DNA of 64,000 nt from Brevibacillus agri (GCF_004117055.1 NZ_CP026363.1:4487001-4551000), one strand, 5' to 3'. Counted from the stretch's first letter, positions 30,326 to 40,108 are shown. The notes: generated by a model from the letters alone, not told the origin. Translations and numbers: made by a program.

Positions 30326-31268
30326 ACTCGCCGATTCGTTTGAACTTCTCGTATCTGTCCTGTACCAGTTCATCCGGGCTTAAACGGCCCAACTGTTCCA
30401 GTTGCTCGGAGATGACCGCCTTGACCGAGGTCGCCTGTGCAATCAGGTCGCGGTGCGCTCCTCCAAACGGCTCGTCGATGATGCCGTCAATCACGCCGAG
30501 AGCGAGCAGATCGGGAGCGGTAATTTTCATCGTCTCCGCTGCGCGCATGCCCAGGCTGGAATCTCTCCATAGAATCGCAGCCGCACTCTCCGGCGCAATC
30601 ACGGAGTAATAGGAGTTCTCCAGCATATAGATGCGGTTGCCTACGCTGATCGCCAGCGCGCCGCCACTACCGCCTTCGCCGATGACAATGCAAATAATCG
30701 GCACGCGAAAGGTAGCCATCTCCCGCAAGTTGCGGGCAATCGCTTCGCTTTGGCCGCGTTCCTCTGCCGCTTTGCCTGGATAAGCTCCTGATGTATTGAT
30801 AAAGCAGATGATCGGCCGTCCGAATTTGTCGGCCTGCTGCATGATGCGCAAAGCTTTGCGGTAGCCTTCCGGATGAGCCATCCCGAAGTTGCGCTTGATG
30901 TTATCTTTCGTGTCTTTGCCTTTTTGATGGCCGATAACCGTCACCGGGCGCCCGTCAAACTTGGCAATCCCGCCCACGATCGAATGGTCGTCCCCGTACA
31001 GCCTGTCCCCATGTACTTCCAGAAAATCAGTAAAAAGAAGTTGAATGTAGTCCAAAGTCGTTGGTCTTTCCGGGTGACGGGCCAGTTGGACGCGCTGCCA
31101 CGGCGTCAGGTTGCCGTAAATTTGTTCGGCAAGCTCTTTTGCCTTTTGTTCCAGACGCTTTACTTCGTCGGAAAAATCAATGCCTTTTTCTTCGGTAAAG
31201 CGACGCAATTCCTTGATTTTGTCTTGCAACTCTACTAATGGCTTTTCAAAGGGGAGTTCGCCTGCCAT
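30312..31268 (-). CDS. accA: Acetyl-CoA carboxylase carboxyltransferase alpha subunit
   Basis: 318 residues with the alpha-subunit phrases [33 protein letters not shown] and the oxyanion-hole region [20 protein letters not shown]. Together with AccD it transfers the carboxyl group from biotin-carrier protein to acetyl-CoA, giving malonyl-CoA for fatty acid synthesis. Its ATG (after GGAAGGAG) lies 33 bases inside the end of accD, so the two subunits are translationally coupled. Confidence 0.96.
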   Translation of the reverse strand: MAGELPFEKPLVELQDKIKELRRFTEEKGIDFSDEVKRLEQKAKELAEQIYGNLTPWQRVQLARHPERPTTLDYIQLLFTDFLEVHGDRLYGDDHSIVGGIAKFDGRPVTVIGHQKGKDTKDNIKRNFGMAHPEGYRKALRIMQQADKFGRPIICFINTSGAYPGKAAEERGQSEAIARNLREMATFRVPIICIVIGEGGSGGALAISVGNRIYMLENSYYSVIAPESAAAILWRDSSLGMRAAETMKITAPDLLALGVIDGIIDEPFGGAHRDLIAQATSVKAVISEQLEQLGRLSPDELVQDRYEKFKRIGEYASL

Positions 31269-32179
31269 ATTTCCACTCCTTCCCGTGACGTGTGCATCTC
31301 TACCAGATTGGACAGCGTTTGGCGCATGTCTTTACGGTGCACGACCATGTCGAGCTGACCGTTTTTCAGCAAAAATTCTGCTGTCTGGAAGTCTTTTGGC
31401 AGCTCCTGGCGAATGGTTTGCTCGATGACGCGACGTCCCGCAAAGCCGATCATGGCGCCCGGTTCCGCGATGTTGTAGTCACCGAGCGAAGAAAAGCTCG
31501 CCGACACGCCGCCGTATGTAGGATTCGTCATGACCGAAATAAACAGCAAGCGCTCGCGGTCAAGTCTGGACAAAGCCGCGCTTGTTTTCGCCATTTGCAT
31601 CAGGCTGAGAACGCCTTCCTGCATGCGCGCCCCGCCGGATGCGGAGAACAGGATGAAAGGCAGTCGCCGTTCGATCGCTTGCTCAATCGCACGCGTAATT
31701 TTTTCCCCGACAACCGAGCCCATGCTGGCCATGCGGAAGCGGGAATCCATGACGCCAATCACGATGCGGTTACCACCGAGCAGCCCCTCGCCGGTGATGA
31801 TCGCTTCGTTCAGATTGGTGTTGGCCATGTCCTGCTCCAGCTTTTCCAGATAGCCTGGAAACCCGAGCGGATTGGCGGTAATCAAATTCGCGTCAAACTC
31901 CTCTGTCAGAACCCCATCATCCAAAATGGATTGCAACCGCTCCGGCGCGGACATGGAATAGTGGAACTGGCAGCCTTTGCATACGCGCAGATTTTTTTCC
32001 AAATCCTTCGAGTAGTGGATCGTCCCACAATGTGGGCATTTATTCATCAATCCCTCAGGGACTTCCTTCTCCTTCGTACCCGCTTCCTTGCTAGCGTCGG
32101 TGGAAGCAGGGACACGTGCCAGTGTCTCAGAAGGGACAGTGGCAAATTTGCGCTTTTTCCCGAAAAGATCTTTTAGCAC
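31235..32179 (-). CDS. accD: Acetyl-CoA carboxylase carboxyltransferase beta subunit
   Basis: 314 residues. A four-cysteine zinc ribbon lies near residue 50 ([15 protein letters not shown]...RVCKGC). The crotonase-fold core has [24 protein letters not shown] and [19 protein letters not shown], with [17 protein letters not shown] near the end. It overlaps accA. The regulator and malic enzyme upstream form the conserved neighbourhood, but spacing (22 bases to the small gene at 32201) suggests accD-accA may be read together with it. Confidence 0.96.
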   Translation of the reverse strand: MLKDLFGKKRKFATVPSETLARVPASTDASKEAGTKEKEVPEGLMNKCPHCGTIHYSKDLEKNLRVCKGCQFHYSMSAPERLQSILDDGVLTEEFDANLITANPLGFPGYLEKLEQDMANTNLNEAIITGEGLLGGNRIVIGVMDSRFRMASMGSVVGEKITRAIEQAIERRLPFILFSASGGARMQEGVLSLMQMAKTSAALSRLDRERLLFISVMTNPTYGGVSASFSSLGDYNIAEPGAMIGFAGRRVIEQTIRQELPKDFQTAEFLLKNGQLDMVVHRKDMRQTLSNLVEMHTSREGVEIWQANSPLKSH

Positions 32180-32200
32180 AGGTACACCCCACCTTTCTCA

Positions 32201-32383
32201 TCAGTGAAGGATCGAGCCGAGTACATCCCGGACTTCATTCAGTTCGCCCTCGGGCACGAGAATCTCGTATTGCTTCGAGACCTTCGCCTCGCGAACCTTG
32301 ACCAAAAACCCTTCATCTGTCAAACGTTGCTGTATCCGTTCAGCTATTTTAGCGCTAGGAGCGATGTAGATGACCGTCCACAT
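32201..32383 (-). CDS. Small conserved protein, DUF-type, upstream of accD
   Basis: 60 residues from ATG 32383 with AAGGAGG upstream. The fold looks like a ferredoxin-like beta-alpha-beta (WTVIYIAPSAKIAERIQQRL, FLVKVREAK, YEILVPEGELNEVRDVLG), similar to small DUF2007-type signal-transducer domains. It is commonly found before accD in Brevibacillus/Geobacillus-type genomes, where it is sometimes misnamed glutamate decarboxylase. No catalytic residues are visible. Confidence 0.75.
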   Translation of the reverse strand: MWTVIYIAPSAKIAERIQQRLTDEGFLVKVREAKVSKQYEILVPEGELNEVRDVLGSILH

Positions 32384-32465
32384 GCTGGCTTCCTCCTTCA
32401 TCGTCCAATACAGGTCTGCATCATCATATCACAGCGCCAGCGCCCCTCGCAAATAGGAGAAAAAT

Positions 32466-33137
32466 CTAGAGCTTGCTGTTCTCCAGATGGTGCCTCATTC
32501 TCTCAACCGCGACATTGACATCGCCTGCGCGGATTGCCTCCATGATCTCGCGATGCTCTTCCAGCGCCATGCGCGCCCTGCCTTCCCGCGACAGCGATTC
32601 CGTCCGCACGCTGTTGCTATACTCTACCAACGGCGTCCAGATGCGGTGCAAAATGGAATTGCGGCTGGATCGGCAAATCACGCGATGAAACTGATAGTCT
32701 TCTTCCGTAGGAACCTCGCCTCTCTCTACCCGTTCGTGCGCAATGGCGAGAATCCGTTCCATTTCTTCAAAATGCTTCGCGGTCGCCCGCCTACAGGCGA
32801 GACGAACAGCGTCGATCTCCAGCATTTTGCGCATTTCGATCAAGTCCTTCTTGGTTTTCGTATCCCGTAGGATAAAAAAGCCAAGAATATCGATCAGACG
32901 GTTGTGCCGATAATGCTTGAGGAAGGTGCCTTCTCCGCGGCGAGTCTCGATGAGCCCGAGCAGTTCCAGAGCACGGAGAGCTTCGCGTACAGAGGATCGC
33001 CCTGCTCCCAACTGCTCAGACAACTCTCGCTCCGACGGAAGCTTGTCGCCAGGCCTTAAGTTTTGCTCCTGAATGATTTCGTGAAGTTGCAGGAGAATGC
33101 CTTCGTAAACCTTTCGATCTTGAGTGGAGTCGAGCAC
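32466..33137 (-). CDS. GntR/FadR family transcriptional regulator
   Basis: 223 residues from a GTG with AAGGAGG upstream. N-terminal winged helix: LRPGDKLPSERELSEQLGAGRSSVREALRALELLGLIETRRGEGTFL split over about 30-75. The C-terminal FCD domain has the metal-binding type His residues (EEDYQFHRVICRSSRN and MRHHLENS). FCD regulators sense small carboxylates or acyl-type effectors. Its place between malic enzyme and accDA fits control of malonyl-CoA or C4-acid metabolism; the effector is unknown. Confidence 0.88.
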   Translation of the reverse strand: MLDSTQDRKVYEGILLQLHEIIQEQNLRPGDKLPSERELSEQLGAGRSSVREALRALELLGLIETRRGEGTFLKHYRHNRLIDILGFFILRDTKTKKDLIEMRKMLEIDAVRLACRRATAKHFEEMERILAIAHERVERGEVPTEEDYQFHRVICRSSRNSILHRIWTPLVEYSNSVRTESLSREGRARMALEEHREIMEAIRAGDVNVAVERMRHHLENSKL

Positions 33138-33174
33138 AATGACCCTCCTTATTGCTACTACTGGTGAAGTGAAG

Positions 33175-33219
33175 CACCCTCCACATATTCACGTCCGATA
33201 CAGGTGCTCGTGGAGGGTG
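33175..33219 (-). promoter_or_regulatory. Inverted repeat between malic enzyme and gntR genes
   Basis: CACCCTCCAC and GTGGAGGGTG, 10-base perfect arms, loop 25, without a T run. Could be a weak terminator after gntR's upstream neighbour or an operator of the GntR protein. Confidence 0.4.
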
Positions 33220-33235
33220 TTTGACTGCACTTCCC

Positions 33236-34480
33236 TTACACTTGCTGGTAGGAAATGGCTGCCAGACTGGCTGTTTTCTCTTTTACTGCTTCCGGATCGA
33301 CGGTGATGCGGGCTACGCCGCTTTCCATCGCCGCTTTGGCTACGGCTGCTGCAACGTTTGGAGCAACACGCGGATCGAATGGAGCAGGAATTACTTTTTC
33401 AGCAGAGAGCTCTTCTGGCGAGATCAGGTCGGCAATGGCATAGACGGCTGCCAGCTTCATCTCTTCGTTGATCTCGGTCGCGCGCGTATCCAGCGCCCCG
33501 CGGAAAATGCCCGGGAAAGCGAGGACGTTGTTCACCTGGTTCGGGAAGTCGGAACGGCCTGTACCGACAACCGCTGCGCCCGCTGCTTTTGCCTCGTTCG
33601 GCATGATTTCCGGAGTCGGGTTCGCCATGGCGAAGATGATCGGATCGCGGTTCATGGAGCGCACCATTTCAGGAGTGACAGCACCTGCTACGGATACGCC
33701 GATAAATACGTCTGCCCCTTTCATCGCTTCTGCCAGATCGCCTTGCAGCTTGCTGCGGTTCGTGATTTTCGCCATTTCTTCTTTTACCGGGTTCATTCCG
33801 TAGTCGCGGCCTTCGTACACGATTCCTTTTGTATCGACCATGATGACTTCTTTTACGCCCATGGAAATCAAAAGTTTCATGATCGCGATACCAGCGGCGC
33901 CCGCACCGTTCGCCACTACGCGGATGTCCTCCAGCTTTTTGTCCACTACGCGCAGGGCGTTAATCAGACCGGCTGCCGTCACGATCGCCGTACCGTGCTG
34001 GTCGTCGTGGAAGATCGGGATGTTCGTCTCGCGCTTCAGGCGCTCTTCCACTTCGAAGCACGCAGGAGCTGCGATATCTTCGAGGTTCACGCCGCCAAAG
34101 GTCGGCTCAAGCAGCTTCACCGTCTCGACGATTTTGTCCACGTCGGTTGTGTTGAGGCAGATCGGGAAAGCATCCACGCCTGCGAAGGATTTGAACAGTA
34201 CCGCTTTTCCTTCCATCACGGGCATCGCTGCTTCCGGACCGATGTTGCCGAGGCCGAGAACGGCTGTACCGTCGCTCACGACAGCAACGAGGTTGCCTTT
34301 CATGGTGTATTCGTAAACTTTGGACTTGTCGTCGAAAATGTCTTTGCAAGGTTCAGCTACGCCAGGAGAATAAGCCAAGCTCAGGTCGTGCGCATTGCGA
34401 ACAGGAACCTTTGTCACCGCCTCCAGCTTCCCTTTATTTTTTCGATGAAGTTCCAGCGCTTCCTCTCTCAGATTAGACAT
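33236..34480 (-). CDS. ytsJ: NAD(P)-dependent malic enzyme
   Basis: 414 residues. Malic enzyme motifs: the N-terminal LSLAYSPGVAEPC, VSDGTAVLGLGNIGPEAAMPVMEGKA (malate and metal site, split around residue 80), FHDDQHGTAIVTAAGLINAL with catalytic acids, then NAD-binding VVANGAGAAGIAIMKLL. It decarboxylates malate to pyruvate. Short malic enzymes of this type correspond to YtsJ of B. subtilis, the main growth enzyme on malate. ATG with GGAG upstream. Cofactor preference cannot be read off safely. Confidence 0.94.
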   Translation of the reverse strand: MSNLREEALELHRKNKGKLEAVTKVPVRNAHDLSLAYSPGVAEPCKDIFDDKSKVYEYTMKGNLVAVVSDGTAVLGLGNIGPEAAMPVMEGKAVLFKSFAGVDAFPICLNTTDVDKIVETVKLLEPTFGGVNLEDIAAPACFEVEERLKRETNIPIFHDDQHGTAIVTAAGLINALRVVDKKLEDIRVVANGAGAAGIAIMKLLISMGVKEVIMVDTKGIVYEGRDYGMNPVKEEMAKITNRSKLQGDLAEAMKGADVFIGVSVAGAVTPEMVRSMNRDPIIFAMANPTPEIMPNEAKAAGAAVVGTGRSDFPNQVNNVLAFPGIFRGALDTRATEINEEMKLAAVYAIADLISPEELSAEKVIPAPFDPRVAPNVAAAVAKAAMESGVARITVDPEAVKEKTASLAAISYQQV

Positions 34481-34630
34481 CTTTTACCACTCCATTTCGC
34501 GATAATCTTTCTATGATTGCTTGAACAGCCTCTTTAATGCTTGAAAGCCCTAAGTGGTCTGACCACTTTATGAGTTATGAATTCACTATATAGCAAAACC
34601 TGTTCTCCTGTAAACCTGCCGAAAACGGCG

Positions 34631-34658
34631 AAAAAGGGAGGACATTCCTCATCCTCCC
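34631..34658 (-). terminator. dnaE terminator overlapping its stop codon
   Basis: Minus strand GGGAGGA, loop TGAGGAATG (holding the TGA), TCCTCCC, TTTTT. Confidence 0.85.
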
Positions 34659-37600
34659 CAATTTATGGGCAATTCTTTCTGAATTACGCTGTCACGTCCC
34701 ACAATATCTCGCGCTTGCTCCAAAAATGACTCGTCCACCTCTACCCGAATGTCTTCCGGAAGGCGAATTGTCTGTCTTTTTCCTTCGTAAAACAAAATCA
34801 CAGGAATCGTTCCTTTTTTTTCGACAAACAGCCGTTGCAGACGTTGCAGTGTCGAATCGTGCTCCTGCTGGGCCGATATTTTGACAAACAGAACCGTTTC
34901 CGTCGTCGGCGCAGGCAGCGCCTCGGCATCCCAGAAGCGCGAAGCGAGCAGCTTCACCGTATCATCCTGATGGTCTACCCGCGCTTCGGCCACGACGATG
35001 CGCTCCTTGCCCAGAAGCTGCCCGTACTTGGCAAACACTTGCGGAAAAACGACCAGCTCGACGGGCATCGTCTTGTCTTCCAGCGTAAGGAACGCCATCG
35101 GGTCGCCTTTTTTCGTCTGGATGCGCTTTTCTTCCGTAATCATTCCGAACACCTTGACCGTCTTGTCGCGAGCGACTTCACTGAGAGCGGAGATGGCGGT
35201 CACTTCCGGGCGGGCAGCCACATGGGCATACTGGTCGAGCGGATGGCCGGAGAGGTAGACGCCGATCAGCTCTCTTTCTTCTTTCAACTGCTGCGTGCGC
35301 GAAAGCGGCGGCACGTCCGGGTATTCGGCAGGGTCCCGCGGCGGAGCAGACTGCTCCTCTCCGGCAAACAGGTCGAGCTGGTTTGCGTCCCGCTCCACAC
35401 GTTTGGCGTTTGCCTTGCCTACCGCTTCATCGAGCAACAGCAGCAGTTGGCTGCGGTGACCAGGCAGCGAATCGAGCGCGCCGCACAGTGTCAACGACTC
35501 GACCACCCGCCTGTTCACGAGCCGCGCATCCACTCTGGCGCAAAAATCGAACACGTCCCGATACGGCCGGCCAGCGCGCTCCTTCACGATGGACTCAATC
35601 GCGCCGTAGCCGACGTTTTTTACGGCAGCAAGCCCGAAGCGGATCGCCTCCTCCTCTACCGTAAAGTACGCGGCGCTCTTGTTGACGTCCGGGCCAAGCA
35701 CGCGCAGGCCAAGACGGCGCGCCTCTTCCGTGTACTCGGCGATCCGCGTCTGCGAGCCGATGGACAGCGACAAAAGCGCCGCCATGAAAGCGAGCGGATA
35801 GGTCGCTTTCAAATACGCCATCTGGTAGGCGATGATCGCGTAGGCGACGGAGTGGGCCTTGTTGAAGCCGTAATCGGCGAAGCGCACAATCAGGTCGTAC
35901 ACCTGGTTGCCCAACTCTTCCCCGTAGCCATGGCGGACGCAGCCTTCCACGAATTTTTCCCGCTGCTCGGCCAGCAGCTCGCGTTTTTTCTTGCCGACTG
36001 CCCGGCGCAAAATATCGGCCTCGCCCAAGCTGAAGCCAGCGAGCGTAGACGAAATCTGCATGATCTGCTCCTGGTAGATCATAAAGCCGTGCGTTTCGCG
36101 CAAAATCGGCTCGAGAATCGGATGGGCGTACTGGACTTTGCTCTGGCCGTGCTTGGCGGCAATGTACTGGGGAATAATCTCCATCGGTCCCGGACGGTAC
36201 AGGGCGAGTACAGCGATGATGTCACCCAAGCTGGTCGGCTTCAGGTCGCGAAGCACATGGCGCATCCCGCCCGACTCCAACTGAAACACGCCTGTCGTCT
36301 CGCCGCGCGACAGCATGCGGAACGTTTTCGGATCGTCTGTCGGAATTTTTTCCAGGTCAAGCTCAATCCCTTGCTCGGCGAGGTGGCGGAGTGTCTCCTG
36401 AATGATCGTCAGGTTGCGCAGCCCGAGAAAATCCATTTTCAACAGGCCCACTTCCTCCAAAATCTCCATCGGATACTGGGTGAGCGCCAGCCCTTCGTTG
36501 CCTGTTTGCAGCGGCACGTAGCTGGTCAGCGGCTCGCGCGAAATGACGACGCCCGCCGCATGGGTGGAAGCGTGGCGCGGCAGCCCTTCCACGCCTTTTG
36601 CTGTCGCGATCAGCAAGGCGGCCTGCTTGTTTTCGGCACACAGCTTGCCGATATCCGGGTTGAGCTCTATCGCGCGGTCAATCGTCATCCCCGGCGATTG
36701 CGGAATCATTTTGGCCACGCGGTCGATAAGCCCAAGCGACAGCCCGAGCGCCCGGCCGACGTCGCGCACCGCAGCGCGAGCCGCCATCGTCCCGAACGTA
36801 ATGATCTGGGCGACGCGGTCGTGACCGTACTTTTTCGCCACGTAGTGGATCACTTCGTCGCGCCGCTCCACGGAAAAGTCGATATCAATATCCGGCATCG
36901 TCACCCGCTCGGGATTGAGAAACCGCTCAAAGAGCAGGTTGAAGCGGAGCGGATCGACGTTTGTAATTTTCAGCGCATAGGCGACAAGGCTGCCCGCAGC
37001 AGAGCCCCGGCCCGGCCCGGTCGGAATGCCGTGCTGGTGGGCGTAGCGCATGAAGTCCCACACGATCAGGAAGTAGTCGGTAAAGCCCGTTCCGGTAATA
37101 ATCGACAGTTCGTGATCGAGCCGCTCCCGGATTTGCGGCGTCATTTCCCCGTAGCGTTCCCGGCAGCCTTGCTCGCAGAGCGAACGCAAATATTGTGCCG
37201 AATCTTGTCCCGCAGGCAAGGGAAATTCCGGCAAAATGTGCGCGCCAAACGACAGCTCTACGCTGCATCTGTCTGCGATCATGGCCGTATTCGCCAGCGC
37301 CTCGGGCGCGTAGGAAAAGGCCGCTGCCATCTCCTCTCCGCTTTTCAAGTAGTATTGGTCCGTTTCGTAGCGAAAACGGTTTTCCTCCTCGATCGTTTTG
37401 CCTTCCTTGATCGCGAGCAGGATATCGTGCAGGCGATGCTCGTTTTGCATGACGTAGTGTACGTTGTTCGTGGCGACCAGCGGAATGCCCGTCTCCTGAC
37501 TCAGCTTGACCAGGCGAGCATTGAGCCTGCGCTCGCTCTCCAGGCCGTGGTCCGCCAGCTCCAAAAAGTAATTCGCTTCGCCGAACACGCGCCGATGCCA

Positions 37601-38077
37601 CAAGGCCGCTTCCAGCGCCGCCTGCGCTTCGCCTGCGAGCAAAAGCTGCGCGACTTCGCCGTGCTGGCAGCCGCTGAGCGCAATCAGCCCTTCGGCATGC
37701 CGGACGAGCGCTTCCTTGTTCACGCGCGGGATGATGTAGTTTCCTTCCGTATTGGCGACTGTCGCCAGCTTGAGCAGGTTGCGGTAGCCCGTTTCGTTTT
37801 CCGCCAGTACGACCAAATGGTGCGGGGCAGGCGCATTGCGCACGCGATCCTGCAAGTTTCCTTCGATCACGTACAGCTCCATCCCGATGATCGGCTTGAT
37901 CTGCGCTGCCTGGCAAGCTTTATAAAAAGGGACAGCCCCGTACAGGTTGGCGTGGTCGGTAATCGCCAGCGCGCTCATGCCCAACTCCTGTGCACGCGCT
38001 ACCAGCGCCTCGATCCTCGCCGCTCCGTCTAGCAAGCTGTACTCTGTATGAACGTGCAAATGGACAAAGGAGGTCAT
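34649..38077 (-). CDS. dnaE: DNA polymerase III alpha subunit DnaE
   Basis: 1,142 residues. Order: PHP domain (FVHLHVHTEYSLLDGA, ITDHANLYGAVPF, at 1-200), polymerase palm with GPGRGSAAGSLVAYAL (about 355) and the catalytic Asp residues in MPDIDIDF (about 395), FGTMAARAAVRDVGRA, fingers with AYQMAYLKATYPLAFMAALLS, tandem HhH, and an OB-fold (KVFGMITEEKRIQTKKGDPM, about 985). This is the error-prone-type DnaE used together with PolC in Firmicutes to extend primers. Length is close to the 1,115 of B. subtilis. The ATG has GGAAGGAAG upstream. Confidence 0.96.
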   Translation of the reverse strand: MTSFVHLHVHTEYSLLDGAARIEALVARAQELGMSALAITDHANLYGAVPFYKACQAAQIKPIIGMELYVIEGNLQDRVRNAPAPHHLVVLAENETGYRNLLKLATVANTEGNYIIPRVNKEALVRHAEGLIALSGCQHGEVAQLLLAGEAQAALEAALWHRRVFGEANYFLELADHGLESERRLNARLVKLSQETGIPLVATNNVHYVMQNEHRLHDILLAIKEGKTIEEENRFRYETDQYYLKSGEEMAAAFSYAPEALANTAMIADRCSVELSFGAHILPEFPLPAGQDSAQYLRSLCEQGCRERYGEMTPQIRERLDHELSIITGTGFTDYFLIVWDFMRYAHQHGIPTGPGRGSAAGSLVAYALKITNVDPLRFNLLFERFLNPERVTMPDIDIDFSVERRDEVIHYVAKKYGHDRVAQIITFGTMAARAAVRDVGRALGLSLGLIDRVAKMIPQSPGMTIDRAIELNPDIGKLCAENKQAALLIATAKGVEGLPRHASTHAAGVVISREPLTSYVPLQTGNEGLALTQYPMEILEEVGLLKMDFLGLRNLTIIQETLRHLAEQGIELDLEKIPTDDPKTFRMLSRGETTGVFQLESGGMRHVLRDLKPTSLGDIIAVLALYRPGPMEIIPQYIAAKHGQSKVQYAHPILEPILRETHGFMIYQEQIMQISSTLAGFSLGEADILRRAVGKKKRELLAEQREKFVEGCVRHGYGEELGNQVYDLIVRFADYGFNKAHSVAYAIIAYQMAYLKATYPLAFMAALLSLSIGSQTRIAEYTEEARRLGLRVLGPDVNKSAAYFTVEEEAIRFGLAAVKNVGYGAIESIVKERAGRPYRDVFDFCARVDARLVNRRVVESLTLCGALDSLPGHRSQLLLLLDEAVGKANAKRVERDANQLDLFAGEEQSAPPRDPAEYPDVPPLSRTQQLKEERELIGVYLSGHPLDQYAHVAARPEVTAISALSEVARDKTVKVFGMITEEKRIQTKKGDPMAFLTLEDKTMPVELVVFPQVFAKYGQLLGKERIVVAEARVDHQDDTVKLLASRFWDAEALPAPTTETVLFVKISAQQEHDSTLQRLQRLFVEKKGTIPVILFYEGKRQTIRLPEDIRVEVDESFLEQARDIVGRDSVIQKELPINWGG

Positions 38078-38254
38078 CTGCTTCCTTCCTCTCCTGTTTT
38101 ACGAGTCGATTCGTTTTCGTAGCTTTCTCTATCATTATACCGAAAGTAAGAGGAATGTGGGGGAATAAGAACGAATGTTCCTGTTTGAATTTGACCTTTC
38201 TTGCTTTGATTTGGTAGGATAATACCAGATTTGTTCGAAAGGATGAAGCCATCT

Positions 38255-38566
38255 ATGTGGTCGGCCTTTTATTTGACCGGCGTTCTCGCTTCGCTCGTAG
38301 CCAGCGTCTATTTCAGCATCCACGCGCGCAGACGCGGCATCCATCCGCTGGAGTCCCGGATGACGCTTGGCAAAATGAATATTGCACTTGGCATTCTCGT
38401 CTCTTTGTTCGGCCTCAACCAGTTTACGTTTGATACGCTCGATACGATCCGCATCGTGGTCGCGATCGTCATGCTGCTCGTCGGCGTGATGAACCTGTAT
38501 TTGGGAACCCGCAACTTTTTGCACTATCGCAGCGCCTGGCGGGCAGAATTGAAAAAAGGCATCTGA
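38255..38566 (+). CDS. ytpI: YtpI family membrane protein
   Basis: 103 residues from ATG 38255 (MWSAFYLTGVLASLVASVYF), about 8 bases after GAAAGGATG; an ATG at 38243 is the alternative. Three hydrophobic segments (residues 3-20, 43-60 and 70-92) and the family phrases ARRRGIHPLESRMTLGKMNIALGI and VMNLYLGTRNFLHYR. Function unknown. In B. subtilis ytpI also lies near dnaE/ytoI, so the neighbourhood is conserved. It is divergent from dnaE. Confidence 0.82.
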   Translation: MWSAFYLTGVLASLVASVYFSIHARRRGIHPLESRMTLGKMNIALGILVSLFGLNQFTFDTLDTIRIVVAIVMLLVGVMNLYLGTRNFLHYRSAWRAELKKGI

Positions 38567-38571
38567 GAGCT

Positions 38572-38612
38572 AAAAAGCATGGGAACAAACAGATTGTTCG
38601 GCATGCTTTTTT
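38572..38612 (+). terminator. Terminator or attenuator between ytpI and the next small gene
   Basis: AAAAAGCATG / CATGCTTTTT outer arms and GAACAA / TTGTTC inner arms, then TTCTTTG. Confidence 0.8.
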
Positions 38613-38632
38613 CTTTGACAGGAGGTGGATTT

Positions 38633-38851
38633 GTGAAGACATGGACAACGGGCAAGCAGCTCGCCATCTGCTCTACATTGCTCGGGCTGATGCTTATTTC
38701 CAGCATCGTCGTGCTGCTGCTCACGCCACACACGTTTGTCCGCGCCCTGCATCTCGTAGTCGTCGTCGCGTTGTCGATGGCGCTCGGGGCTTTTGCCCGG
38801 GAGTTTTTTCTTTTGCGGGAAAAGAAAAAACAGGCTAAAAGAGAGGCGTAG
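38633..38851 (+). CDS. Small membrane protein
   Basis: 72 residues from a GTG with ACAGGAGGTGG upstream. Two hydrophobic segments (LAICSTLLGLMLISSIVVLLL and ALHLVVVVALSMALGAFA) then a basic tail (REKKKQAKREA). A helical-hairpin protein of unknown role. Its last codons are shared with the terminator of the convergent ArsR gene. Confidence 0.65.
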   Translation: MKTWTTGKQLAICSTLLGLMLISSIVVLLLTPHTFVRALHLVVVVALSMALGAFAREFFLLREKKKQAKREA

Positions 38852-38881
38852 CGGTTATTGCGATGCTTCTCTTTTAGCCTG
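38825..38881 (-). terminator. ArsR gene terminator inside the end of the small membrane gene
   Basis: Fourteen-base perfect arms (CAGGCTAAAAGAGA / TCTCTTTTAGCCTG), and TTTTTTCTTTT on the minus strand side. Confidence 0.8.
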
Positions 38882-39042
38882 CTGGAAATAGTTTTCCTGA
38901 ATTGCCAATGGTTTGCCATGGCTAAGCACAATCTGTTCTCGTTATAATCAGTTTGTGTGACATTCTATTGTTTCAGACAACCTGAGCGAAGTGCCGACGG
39001 TTGTCCTTTTTTATGCCCTTTTTGCATGGCGATTGTTTCCAG

Positions 39043-39675
39043 TTAACGCAAATCCTCTGCTTTGGCCCACATTTCCTCGGGGTTCAGCTCGTAGATGCCG
39101 TCTTCCCGATACATGTAGTGGTTCATGACAAATTCCCGGCGAATCGTCGCGTAATCTTCGTGGAACTGGCGGATGTAGTCGTTGATCTCCTGCTCCTTGT
39201 ATTTCCGGCCGTGCTCCAGCCCCCGGACCATGTGTTCGAACACGATCAGCTTTTTCTTGCGCTGGGACGGGATTTGCTTCAGCTTGCCGTCTGGAGTCAG
39301 GAAGCTTTTGATTACGTGCATGTGTTCCGCTGCCATCTGGGCCCTCCTCTGATCGTGGTTTTCCTCCGCTTGCGCAAACAGCCCTTCTTCGCTAAAGTCC
39401 TTCGCCCGTTCGAGCACGTTCAATATAGCTTGGGTCTGCCGCTTCATGTTGGCTTCGTGCAAGTAAAAGTAGATCGTATTTTTATCTCGCCGCTCGTAGA
39501 CGATCCCCGCCTCCCGCAGCTTCGCCATATGGTGCGTAATCGTCGGCGGCGTCACGCCGAGCTTCCCAGCCAGCGCCTGCCCGTGCAAGGGGCCGTTTGC
39601 CAAAATCGCGAGGATACGCACCCGCGTCGGATCGCCCAAGGCTTTGTAAAAGGTGACGAGTTTATCCAGTTGCAC
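39043..39675 (-). CDS. ArsR-family regulator with DUF2087 domain
   Basis: 210 residues. The N-terminal winged helix is ArsR-like: YKALGDPTRVRILAILANGPLHGQALAGKLGVTPPTITHHMAKLREAGIVYERRDKNTIYFYL spread over about 10-75. The C-terminal part (KLKQIPSQRKKKLIVFEHMV...YKEQEINDYIRQFHEDYATIRREFV) is a DUF2087-type domain. The metal-binding ELCVC box of true ArsR sensors is absent, so the signal is unlikely to be arsenite. The promoter carries direct repeats suited to autoregulation. No adjacent target gene is evident. Confidence 0.88.
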   Translation of the reverse strand: MQLDKLVTFYKALGDPTRVRILAILANGPLHGQALAGKLGVTPPTITHHMAKLREAGIVYERRDKNTIYFYLHEANMKRQTQAILNVLERAKDFSEEGLFAQAEENHDQRRAQMAAEHMHVIKSFLTPDGKLKQIPSQRKKKLIVFEHMVRGLEHGRKYKEQEINDYIRQFHEDYATIRREFVMNHYMYREDGIYELNPEEMWAKAEDLR

Positions 39676-39719
39676 AGGGATGCTCCTTTCTTTTTGGGGC
39701 GGCGTGTGTTGTGCATGAG

Positions 39720-39770
39720 ATTAGATGAAATTCTAATTAGATGATAGTGTAACTTGGTGGTTTTTGTCAA
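39720..39770 (-). promoter_or_regulatory. Promoter and putative operator of the ArsR-family gene
   Basis: Minus strand TTGACA, 18 bases, TATCAT. Over and after the -10 lie two direct copies of ATTAGATGA (39720-39728 and 39736-39744, plus strand), 16 bases apart. Confidence 0.6.
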
Positions 39771-39789
39771 TGTGTGGTGGTTTCTTTGG

Positions 39790-40000
39790 GTTATCCTCAG
39801 GATCGGTTGGGGTTTCAAAGAGCTTCGCTTTTTCTTCGTTTTCCTCCCAGGGGCTGTTTGATTGGGCGGAGCTTTTTTAAGGGGAAAAGCGTCGGTTCAG
39901 TTCGGCAGCAATGGTCGGGGAAAAAAGAAGCTGTTGGCTGGGACAGGGCTTTTAACGGCCAAAAGCTCTCTACCTGGCCGTATGGCTGATGGAAAATGTA
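39790..40000. other. Intergenic DNA with a decayed dispersed-repeat relic
   Basis: Contains CAAAGAGCTTCGC and CTCC...CAGGGGCT, which recall the CCCAAAGAGCTTTCGC and CAGGGGCT blocks of the repeat at 5697-5840. No gene is supported here. Confidence 0.35.
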
Positions 40001-40108
40001 AAGTAGTATCTAAAACTAAATGTATCTGCTGGAAAGTCTAATTTTTACTTGTAACGTATCCTTACGAGATTGCTAATCACGTTAGAGGCTCTGTTTCAGA
40101 TGAAGTCT

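Noticed and set aside
34835-38032. A continuous open frame of more than 1,000 codons antisense to dnaE (and another of 1,100 codons antisense to glmS and the dehydrogenase, 54482-57856)
   Set aside because: Both are opposite to well-recognised genes, show no motifs and arise from GC-biased codon use; no ribosome site or promoter supports them.
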